DNA of 64,000 bases, from positions 42,809,224 to 42,873,223 of the forward strand of contig CM037782.1 of the NCBI GenBank assembly GCA_021229015.1, in the 5' to 3' direction. Positions 48,661 to 58,554 of this stretch are shown here, piece by piece (position 1 is the first letter of the stretch; each line of letters starts with the position of its first letter). The notes beneath the pieces are model-generated. The model did no database searches, had not been told where the DNA came from, and saw only the letters and a list, made by a program, of their open reading frames with translations. Made by a program: the position numbers and the translations under genes. The DNA comes from Solen grandis. Lineage: Eukaryota > Mollusca > Bivalvia > Adapedonta > Solenidae.

Positions 48661-50880
48661 AGCAAATAAGGCTATCTATAGGTAATTATTACTGTAGCAC
48701 AAACAGCAGTGCTACACAGACACATTTACTGCATTAACTACACTGAAATGTGCAATGTCCAGACTGATGAGCGAAATGGTAAGTAGGTCATAAACTTTAT
48801 ATATAAACATCATTAAAATACAAACATAAGCTGACTAATTACTTATTAAATATTATCATTCACATGTGAAACTATTTAAAAAACAAAACAAAAAAAACCA
48901 ACATAAAACACGTAGTTGATACCCCAAACAATTACATAGAAAATTATCGGTCACTGAAAACTATTACAGTCACAGCTTTACATTCTGACTACAATACCAA
49001 TTTGCACATGTGCAAGGGCAACGGAAGTGAAAACCCATTTTAATTGGGCATACTTATACATACACATGACTTAATAACAGTAATATATATACAGTACTGA
49101 ATACTGTCCAGAAAAAAAAATGAAATGATTACAGATATACTATTTCAACAATAGGAATGTAAGATATAATGTTATCTAATACATTCTTGCGGAGGAAATA
49201 ACATGGAGAAGAAAAAGTAAAAACTACTTATGCTATGAAAACATGACTGTAAGGATTTGAGAAGATAAGCTCATAATTATATCATTAACTAAATCAACAT
49301 TTTGATCAAGCTTCTGTCAGTATCCCAATAGTAAAAATATTTATTAGAACTAGGTGTGTTTGAATGATTAAGTATAGTTTGATTTAGTGTAGACATGATT
49401 AAGGATTCTGCTAGCTAATATTGTTGTCATACAAGTGTGATAGAAAATTGAGCATTGTTTTGCAGTTGTTCTGGTCACATCCAGGGACAAGATGAAATCA
49501 TGGAATACTAGTAATCAGGGATGGTTAAGTAACAATTCTCACTACAGACTGGTTGTTTTCCAGCACTTCTTATTTTATGATTGTTACAGACAATACAGGG
49601 ATACAGTCTGGGAGGTGCTGGGTCCAGATACATGTGGTTAATCTGTGCAGAGATATTGTGAAACTATTGCACAGTCAGTAAAATCTGGTCAGTATGGAAG
49701 ATGAGGATGGTGGTAATGTCCAGTGTGGTGGTGTAAGAGACAATCAAATTGTGGTGCACAGTGGTTAAAGTGTGGGAATTTGTCTGGACAGGTTAGAGAT
49801 GACCAGCTGTAGATGCATGTCTGTCTGATAGGCTAGCTTAAAAATATCAATGACTTTGAAGAAGACTATGGAACTTGGATAAGATTAAGAGAACTGCATG
49901 TGAAACACGAGCTTAAGTTTTAAATTACATTCATTACTTGGCTACAGCTGGCAAATGGCAAGAATTATTGGAATTGACCAAGGCTGTTTTGATTGACAAT
50001 ATGCAACATTGAACTGAGGTTTAAACATAGAACTGACATAAGAAGCTGGATTTAAGACAAAAACAAAAGAAAGAAACAAAGGAGGCTTGATTGTTTTTTT
50101 TTTATTGCATTTTCAGTTGATAATCTTATGATTTGCTGAAGTTTCATTAATACGCTGTAAGAATTTGGGAATGTTTTCTCTGAGACAATTTATTTCGTAT
50201 TATTGAGAAACAATGAACTGGAGTTAAAATAGAACACATTTTTAGATGGGCTTTGGATAAATGTATTAGTGATTTTGTGATCTGTGTAATAACCAGTTTT
50301 TATAGCCACAGTTGTGATCTGTACTATATTATGTGATGTACCTAGAAGAAAAATACATTTTATAGATGGCTCAATAGATGTCTGATTTGGATGAAAATTG
50401 AACAAATCATGATTTTGTCAAAACCACTTCTATTGTTTGACCTGTCGTGGGATGAGGGGACAGATTGTACTTCCTACTGCTTTACACGAGTCACTCAGGG
50501 CACAAGCTGTAAGTATGTGTGGTAGACTGATGATGACCTGGCTAGGAGTTATGGGCCATACTGTGGTTACAAATATTTTAAAAACCCTGATCATCTTGTA
50601 TGTATTTCTCGTCAGATCCAGGTCTATATTGTTCTTGCTTGTCAAAATGTTGTAGCCAACAGCTGACAACCTGAGTTAGTGCAAAGAAATGAAGTAATTC
50701 TTAGATTTCCTCTTTATTCATTTGTTAGGTACCGAAGTAAATGGTTTAGATGACATAAATAGCCAATAGCATTCAAGAAAATAAAGTAACTCAGGAAAAA
50801 CAAGTATTTTCATAGGCAAACAAGAACAGTAGAACCTGGTATTACTGGGATTGGGGTTGAGGGAGTTAGGACTGGTGAAG
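48661..50880. other. Unique AT-rich sequence, nothing recognised
   Basis: A 72-codon frame at 50437-50655 contains IVLPTALHESLRAQA just before a donor-like GTAAGT at 50511. There is no good acceptor upstream, so I do not call an exon. Confidence 0.4.
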
Positions 50881-50965
50881 GTCACTATTTCTCAGTACTT
50901 CTATACTTCTACACCTGTCCAGTTGTATTAAACATTGACTGGTGTTGGTCACTATTTCTCAGTAA
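50881..50965. repeat. Detached unit of the 59-bp minisatellite
   Basis: CTATTTCTCAGTACTTCTAT, ACACCTGTCCAGTTGTATTA, AACATTGACTGGTGTTGGTC: one to one and a half units identical in type to the array at 51985-55885, with 1 kb of unrelated DNA between. Confidence 0.85.
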
Positions 50966-51984
50966 TGTAATGATGCATGAACAACTGCATGCAACTTGCA
51001 CCTTATATATATATATATGTAGAAAGAGATACCCGTATTGCTGCTTCTTTAAACAATTTATTAATTTAAAAAAAAGTAGACCGAAAGGCCATCTTGTTCG
51101 AAGAGAAGTAATTAGTGAAGAGGTCGCTGATTCTGTCACAGCTTATACATGATGATAGCAGAAAATTTAATTTGCAAACAACTTCTAAATTGGTCTCATG
51201 CTTTCAACCATAAGACACAAATTATTTGTTCTTATAAAAGAACTGTTGCTATATTTTACTCGCTGTTTTAAGTATAAAAAAATATTTTATTTGTTTTATT
51301 AATGATAAGAATACTCTAAGACTTTCTCATATGTGATTACTATATTTTTAAAAGTCCATTAGTCTTTAATTTGTAAAGAACCCCACCCCGTCAAGAGAGA
51401 AAGAGAGAGAGAGAGAGAGGGGGGGGGGGGGTGGGGATCTTTTACTATTAATATCATTAGTCTTTAATTTGTAAATAATACGAAATAATTGAAAAAAATT
51501 TTAAAAAATTAAATTTTAATTTAATAATGATATAAATAAATAGGAATAAACAATATGAATCAAATTAATTACTGGAAGAAACTTGTAGTCATGTTGTTGT
51601 TGTCTAGTAGATTCCTCCGTTGTCTTCAGGATACTCCTTGGTAGGATGAAGAATTTTGAGTTTTCTGAAATACGGGTCACACTTCATTATGTACACTCGC
51701 AATGACATATACTCTAAAACGCGTAGGCGGCAGAGCTTTTAGTTAGACGGTATTAATTTAGTCGGTACAGTTTATATTACGTAAGTGCTGTATAGTGTAT
51801 GTATGTATATACACATACTTATTCTAAGTTACTTGTAAATTATTGTATAATATTTATTATAATAGAGGAACAGTTTTTGACTAAGCTACCAAGTGACACT
51901 ACGTACATAACACCTTGGTTCTTTCTGTGATAATGTTATCACAATAGGCCTACGACCATCTTTCATGTTTTCTGTCACGTTATA
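50966..51984. other. Spacer with TA, GA and poly-G microsatellites
   Basis: (TA)n near 51005-51018, and (GA)n at 51394-51419 followed directly by a G run to 51431 (a purine-only tract on one strand). Otherwise AT-rich, nothing recognised. Confidence 0.7.
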
Positions 51985-52707
51985 CTTCTATACTTCTACA
52001 CCTGTCCAGTTGTATTACACATTGACTGGTGTTGGTCACTATTTCTCAGTACTTCAACACCTGTCCAGTTGTATTAAACATTGACCGGTGTTGGTCACTA
52101 TTTCTCAGTACTTCTATACTTCTACACCTGTCCAGTTGTATTAAACCTTGACTGGTGTTGGTCACTATTTCTCAGTACTTCAACACCTGTCCAGTTGTAT
52201 TAAACATTGACCGGTGTTGGTCACTATTTCTCAGTACTTCTATACCTGTCCAGTTGTATTAAACATTGACTGATGTTGGTCACTATTTCTCAGTACTTAC
52301 ACACCTGTCCAGTTGTATTAAACATTGACTGATGTTGGTCACTATTTCTCAGTACTTCTACACCTGTCCATTTGTATTAAACATTGACTGATGTTGGTCA
52401 CTATTTCTCAGTACTTCTACACCTGTCCAGTTGTATTTAACATTGACTGATGTTGGTCACTATTTCTCAGTACTTGTACACCTGTCCAGTTGTATTAAAC
52501 ATTGACTGATGTTGGTCACTATTTCTCATTACTTCAACACCTGTCCAGTTGTATTAAACATTGACTGGTGTTGGTCACTATTTCTCACTACTTCTACACC
52601 TGTCCAGTTGTATTTAACATTGACTGATGTTGGTCACTATTTCTCAGTACTTCTATACTTCTACACCTGTCCAGTTGTATTAAACCTTGACTGGTATTGG
52701 TCACTAT

Positions 52708-53904
52708 TTTTTAGCTCACCTGAGCACGTGTGCTCAGGATGAGCTTTTAGGATCGATGAATGTCAGTCGTCCATCCGTCCGTCCGTCGTCCACAATTTGA
52801 TCGTTTGCACTCTAGCATCTTCATTTTATGAGCAATTATCTTCAAACTTTAAAATAATGTTTATAGCCATAAAATCTCGGCCAAGTTCGATTATGGGTGA
52901 TATCGGAACATTAGGTCAGGAGTTATGCCCCTTTTAAAATTCAAAAAAGCCAGATTTCACATTGTTTGCACTCTAGCATCTTCATTTCATGAGCAATTAT
53001 CTTCATACTTTATATCAATGTTTATAACCATAAAATCATGGCCAAGTTCAATTATGGCTGATATCGTACCATTAAGTCAGGAGTTATGCCTCTTTTAATA
53101 TTCAAAAATGCCATATTTCAATTTTTTTTTATTAGGTCAGGAGTTAAGCCCCTTTTAATATAAAAAAAATGCCAGATTTCACGTTGTTTACACTCTAGCA
53201 TCTTCATCTTTTGAGCAATCATCTTCAAACTTTATTACAATGTTTATGACCATAAGGTCTCGATTGAGTTCGATTAATGCTGAGATCCGTCAATTAGTTC
53301 AAAAGTTATGCCCCTTTTAATATTAAAAAAATGCCAGAAATCACTTTGTTTACACTCTAGCATCTTCATCTTTTGAGCAATCATCTTCAAACTTTATGAC
53401 AATGCTTATGACCATAAGGTCTCGATTGAGTTCAATTGTGGCTGAGGTGGGTCATTTAGGTCAGGAGTTATGCCCCTTTTAATATAAAAAAGCCATTTTT
53501 CACGTTGTTTACACTCTAGCATCTTCCTTTTTTTAGCAATCATCTTCAAACTTTATGACATTGTTAATGACCATAATGTCTCGATTGAGTTCAATTGTGG
53601 CTGAGATGGGTCATTTAGGTCAGGAGTTATGCCCCTTTTAATACAAAAAATGCAAGATTTCACTTTGTTTATTCTCTTCCAACTTCATTTTTTTAACAAT
53701 CATTTTTAAACTTTAAGACAATGTTTATGCCCATAATCTCACAATCGGGTTCAATTATAACTGATATTAACTTGTAAATTTAGGAGTAATGACCATTTCA
53801 CCATTAAAAAAAGCCAGATTTCACTTTTACACTCAAGCATCTTTATTTCTTAAGCAATCATCTTTCTCAGGTGAGCGACCAAGGGCCATCTTGGCCCTCT
53901 TGTT
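52708..53904 (+). mobile_element. Family A element A7 (complete), core type III
   Basis: TTTTTTAGCTCACCTGAGCA, hairpin partner GTGCTCAGGATGAGC, CGTCCATCCGTCCGTCCGTC header. About six ~155-165-bp type III units with TTCAAACTTTA, TCTCG(A/G)..GAGTTC, GAGTTATGCCCCTTTTAA. Ends CTCAGGTGAGCG, hairpin GGGCCatcttGGCCC, TCTTGTT at 53904. Inserted inside the 59-bp minisatellite after GGTCACTATT. Confidence 0.9.
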
Positions 53905-54266
53905 AATACTTCTACACCTGTCCAGTTGTATTAAACCTTGACTGGTATTGGTCACTTTTTCTCAGTACTTCAACACCTGTCCAGTTGTATTAAACATTGA
54001 CTGATATTGGACACTATTTGTCAGTACTTCTATACTTCTACACCTGTCCAGTTGTATTAAACCTTGACTGATTTTGGTCACTTGTCTTTGTACTTCTACA
54101 CCTGTCCAGTTGTATTAAACCTTGACTGGTATTGGTCACTATTTCTAAGTATGTCTATACTATGTAAACCTTGACTGGTGCTGGTCACTATTTCTCAGTA
54201 CTTCTGTACTTCTGCACCTGTCTAGCTGTACTAAACCAGGACTGGCATGGTCACTTTTTCTCAGTA

Positions 54267-54611
54267 CAGTGAAACCTCATTAGTCCGGGCTCCATTGCTT
54301 TGGAAACCTTGTCATCCGGAAACTTTTCTCTTGGAACAGATTTCCATAACATAAGAATGCTTCGATAATATGGAAATTTGCATTCCAGATCTGGACATCC
54401 ATTTTGGAAACCATTCTTCCTTTTGCTATTCAAAATGACTCAATAATCCGGGTACCAGTTCAGACTGGATTTCCCTCCTACTATTTTTAGACATCATTCG
54501 GACTTCTCTTGGCACATGACTGCCATTTAAGTGTCACCTGCAGATTGTTTACACATAACTGCGAGCGAGTCATTTTAATCTGGGGCAATCAAGGGCTGGT
54601 ATAGACGCAGG
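54267..54611. mobile_element. Fragment of a pogo/Tigger-like DNA transposon
   Basis: Starts CAGTGAAACCTCATTAGTCC directly after TA, the form of pogo/Tigger-class terminal repeats as I know them (CAGT..AACCTC..TTA.TCCGG). It contains further 'tccgg' motifs (54315, 54448). No matching right terminus is visible before the minisatellite resumes at about 54612, so it is truncated. Confidence 0.5.
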
Positions 54612-54814
54612 CTATTTCTCAGTACTTCTATATCACTTCACCTGTCCAATTGTATTAAACCAGGACTGGTGTTGGTCACTATTTCTCAGTACTTCTATAT
54701 CACTTCACCTGTCCATTTGTATTAAACCAGGACTGGTGTTGGTCACTTTTTCTCAGTACTTCTATATTACTTCACCTGTCCAGTTGTATTAAACCTTGCC
54801 TGGTATTGGTCACA

Positions 54815-55849
54815 TTTTTAGCTCACCTGAGCCAGAGGCTCAAGGTGAGCTATTGTGACCGGTCTTCGTCCGTCGTCCGTCCGTCCGTCGTCCGTCCGTC
54901 GTCCGTCCGTCCGTCGTCCGTCCGTCCGTCGTCCGTCAACATTTTGCTTCAAACGACATCTCCTCCTTAACCGCTTGGTCAATTTTGATAAAACTTTACA
55001 GGGATGTTCCTTGGGTGGTCCCCTTTCAAAGTTGTTCAAAGAATTGAATTCCATTTGGAATTCTGGTTGCCATGGCAACGGAAAGAAAAAACTTAAAATG
55101 TCTTCTTCTCCAAAACAACCAACTGAATTTCAAAATGTTTTGGCACAGATGTTCCTTTGGTAAGTGTCTACCAAGATTGTTCAAATTATTTGGATCCGTA
55201 AAAAAACATGGCCGCCAGGGGCGGGGCTTATTTGCCTTATATGTATATAGAGAAACCTTTAAACAACATCTCCTCTGAAACCACTTGACAGAATTTGATT
55301 AAACTTGGCAGGGATGATCCTTGGGTCAACCTTCACAAAAGTTGCTAAAATAAAGTTGATCCATGTAGAACTCTGGTTGCCATGGCAACAAAAAGAAAAA
55401 AAAATGAAAACTTTAAAAATCATCTTCTTCAAAACTACTGGCCAGATTTTAAAATAAATTGGTACAGATGTTCCTTGGGTCAACCTCTACCAAAGTTGCT
55501 AAAATTATTCTGATCCGTAAAAAAACATGGCCGCCAGGGGCGGGCTTATTTGCCTTATATGTATATAGAGAAACCTTTAAACAACATCTCCTCTGAAACC
55601 ACTGGACAGAATTTGATTAAACTTGGCAGGGATGATCCTTGGGTCAACCTTCACAAAAGTTGCTAAAATAAAGTTGATCCATGTAGAACTCTGGTTGCCA
55701 TGGCAACAAAAAGAAAAAAAATATGAAAACTTTAAAAATCATCTTCTTCAAAACTACTGGCCAGATTTTAAAATAAATTGGAACAGATGTTCCTTGGGTC
55801 AACCTATTTATCTCAGGTGAGCGATTTAGGGCCATCATGGGCCTCTTGT
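54815..55849 (+). mobile_element. Family A element A8 (complete), core type I
   Basis: TTTTTAGCTCACCTGAGCCA, hairpin partner GGCTCAAGGTGAGC. The header is expanded into (GTCC/GTC)n at 54866-54940. Then a diverged half unit, two 318-bp type I units (GTTGCCATGGCAAC; GGCCGCCAGGGGCGGG), ending CTCAGGTGAGCG, GGCCatcatgGGCC, TCTTGT. Same subfamily as A2. Arginine/aspartate-rich frames over the header are artefacts of the microsatellite. Confidence 0.9.
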
Positions 55850-55885
55850 CTCAGTACTTGTTTACTTATACACCTGTCCAGACTG

Positions 55886-57028
55886 AGGCTTCCTTCCTTC
55901 CTGATCTGGCTTCTCTTTGCTTTAACATGATTTTAATGTGGCATAGTAAGGGTTAAAGATTTTTTCAAGCTACTTTTGCTTTGTATTCCTTGATATCCAT
56001 CCATAATCAATGCTGCTAGGTTTTTTGAACAGGATCTCTGACATCTGCTAATGGAGCCATGGTTTGTGGTGTCTTTCATAATGCACTTCTAAAGTCTGTT
56101 CTTCTGCATGACAAATTATATTGAGAGAACGATCTGCAAGTTGGTTGTGATTTAACGCCTGTTATTGCGTTGATTCATTGTTATGTAGCTACAAGATGTG
56201 CTAATTACGCAAAACTATGCAACAAAAAGGCCTGTTACTTTCAGCAAAAGAACAATAAAATACAATTAGTGAGGTAACATCATTTTATCCCAGAGTTGTC
56301 TTTCAATAGAATCCTGTTGATTTCTGTGATCAGGGCTCCTGTTATCTGGAGATCAGAGGCTTTATTCTTTAAGCTAAAGCATTGTCTGTACACAGTGTGG
56401 ATGTAGAAAGCACAAAGGTATTGATGGATGAAACCATTATTTGAGATGTCAAGTTTATTTTTTTTTCAATTTGTTTATACTACATATTTTGTAAATACAT
56501 GTTTTTAGTATCCTCATATGAATAAATTTCAGCTCTATTTAGTTTTATTACATTCTGAATGAGGAAGAAAATACTTAGGACCTCCCTGTGCTTGAAATTT
56601 AGTTATTAACCCTTTACTTCATATAGACTCTATTTTGCGCATAGGCAAATAGAGCAGACCCAGAGCAGAGCAGACTCCTATAGGAGCTGTCTGATCAGGG
56701 GCTCCTCTGTTTGCTTATATGATATTGTAGCTCAGATTCTACACAGTCTGCAGAGCAAAGAAGAATCCACTGTTTGATATACCATTTAAAGTTCAGTTAA
56801 TTAATATTCATGAATTCACAAATTTGTACATGAATATTCATGAAGTAAAGGTTTAAGTTAATGTGACTATAAAGATTGACATGCTCTTGTGGGTTATAAC
56901 CTGTACAGTGAGCTGTTTCAAACCAGACTAGTGAAAAGCACTCCTAGATGGAATAGGTTTGAAGCCATTATCTTCTGGTCCTCAGGATAAATGACACAGT
57001 ATTGAACCTGATTACTTTGTTATTTGTA
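55886..57028. other. Unique sequence upstream of the first recognised exon
   Basis: AT-rich. No further exon of the PDZ gene recognised. Confidence 0.45.
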
Positions 57029-57202
57029 GTTTTATACCCCCACTTCACAGAAATGGTGGCTATATTGGAATAATGCTCATCATGTCGCATCCTATCTTGT
57101 CCCATCTCCTTGATTCCCATCCCATCCTGTTCTTCACTCACATTATATAAAGAGAAAGGTGGGATGTGGGAGTATAAATCACCATAAGTGATAGTTCTAG
57201 TT
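57029..57202 (+). mobile_element. Family I mini-element immediately upstream of the exon
   Basis: TTTTATACCCCCACTTCACA start; inverse GATGTGGGAGTATA at 57163-57176; 3' hairpin ATCACcataaGTGAT at 57178-57192; end AGTTCTAGTT (TCTTGTT with one change). 174 bp with a CATC/CCATC-rich interior and no core unit. It lies 71 bp before the exon acceptor side. Confidence 0.62.
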
Positions 57203-57273
57203 ATTTATTTGTAGTGTTCTTGTTTTAAAGTATTAGTCTTAGATTAAGAGCAATGTGTATTCTGTTTTTCAAG

Positions 57274-57353
57274 ATGGTGAGATTTCTCCGGATATAGAGG
57301 GAGCCATCAGAGCATGCTGGGAACCAATCATTGGAGAGGAGTTTGAAGTTGTG
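57274..57353 (+). CDS. MPDZ: Internal exon of an MPDZ/PATJ-like multi-PDZ scaffold (linker before a PDZ domain)
   Basis: An 80-nt exon. It follows a pyrimidine-rich acceptor (tctgtttttcaag) and ends at a strong donor (gtg|gtaagt). The first two bases complete a split codon, so the upstream intron is phase 1 and the downstream intron is phase 0. The peptide reads GEISPDIEGAIRACWEPIIG, then EEFEVV. It joins in frame to the PDZ exon at 61698, giving EFEVV-VAQLSKF, where the aromatic-acidic-VVVAQLSKF stretch forms the first PDZ strand. A W-x-x-x-x-G linker followed by this strand is typical of MPDZ (MUPP1) and PATJ, scaffolds that recruit claudin, CRB/PALS1 and channel partners at cell junctions. 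The invertebrate gene may predate the MPDZ/PATJ split. No upstream exon was recognised. A small family I element ends 71 bp before this exon. Confidence 0.72.
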
Positions 57354-58554
57354 GTAAGTATGCCTTATTAAGAGACCTGGGACTGGATATAAGAATATTT
57401 TCATACGGTGGCTATACCTATTAGCAGCAACAGTTTGATTTCTCCTCATAACCTCTATACAGCAACACCTCTTAACAGCATCATAATTTTCTGTGATGCA
57501 AGTCGATGTTTCTTCTGGGAGGTGTTCCAATGTTGATTGTTGTGACTTGCTTCTATTCCAGCCCAATGAACTATATGGCAGTTTATTTATTTCCACTGTT
57601 TAGTAGTTCGTCCCAGTGTCTTTCTCCCCATCATGGCTGGGTGTTACTTTTTGTCTATACTTCTCCCCTTTAATGCTGAGTCAGATGGCCACAAAACTTC
57701 AGCTCTGTCCTGCTATGGTCAGTGTTCTACTCTTCTATCTCCCTCTCCATCCCTGGCACTGTATCTGGGGAGACCTATTTTACTACGTTATCTGTATTGG
57801 GTTTCTCCAGAGTGTTGATGGAGTGCTCAATCTTTATGATTACATTTTTAATGGAGATAAATTTGTTCTCAGGGAATCCTGTAGGGAGATGATCAGACAG
57901 ACTTGGTCTCAGTTTAGATAGTCTATCAGTGCACGATTAACAATAAATGATGAAGTATTTAGTTTCATGTGGAGGGCAGTATATGCTAGGTTGCTGCCTA
58001 TGAAACCCTTTGTACTGTGCTGCAATCTTCTGTATCGCCTGAAGGCCTGGGCAGGAGTCATTAAACCCAATAGAAACATCATTATATCTTATTTGTTAAT
58101 CACTTGCAGACCTTCCTTATGAATCAAATGACAGACTAAGTATTTGTTATGAGAAACCGTTAAAGTCCATATTTTGAATGAATAAGATAAAAAGAATCTG
58201 TTGAATATAACTAAAATGCCTGAAGAAATTGAAAGATCAGCATATCCAGCTGTTGATAATCCCAATTTTATTCTTTTGTTCAATGTTTTTAATTTTTGCC
58301 CCACTTGTTGATTAATCTATCACATTTATTGCTAAGACTACTGACTGGAATGAACATGGGAGTTTCACCACTGAGAGAACATGTGCATATTATCAGCATG
58401 TTTGGTGGTCATCTTTTCTCCCCCTTTATTTCTCTATTTCTAAACATACAAAAATTGGAATACAATGAAATTAAATGAGATGCTTCAATACAAAGAGGAC
58501 ATGAACATATTGTATGTATATTTTGAGTATGATCATCGTGTTTTGGTTCTACGA

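Larger units (their letters stand above)
51985..55885. repeat. 59-bp minisatellite array, interrupted by two family A elements and another fragment
   Basis: Unit: CACCTGTCCAGTTGTATTAA, ACATTGACTGGTGTTGGTCA, CTATTTCTCAGTACTTCTA. Array segments are 51985-52707 (about 12 units), 53905-54262, 54612-54814 and a final half unit at 55850-55885. Optional insertions of TATACTTCT vary unit length. The block from 54267 to 54611 is a different sequence starting CAGTGAAACCTCATTAGTCC. Confidence 0.92.

Noticed and set aside
50437..50655. Possible micro-exon IVLPTALHESLRAQA before GTAAGT
   Set aside because: The donor is good, but the only upstream AG lacks a pyrimidine tract and the peptide matches nothing I know.
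54818..55163. Frames rich in RPSVRR / DGRRTD repeats
   Set aside because: Translation of the expanded GTCC/GTC header of element A8 on either strand.
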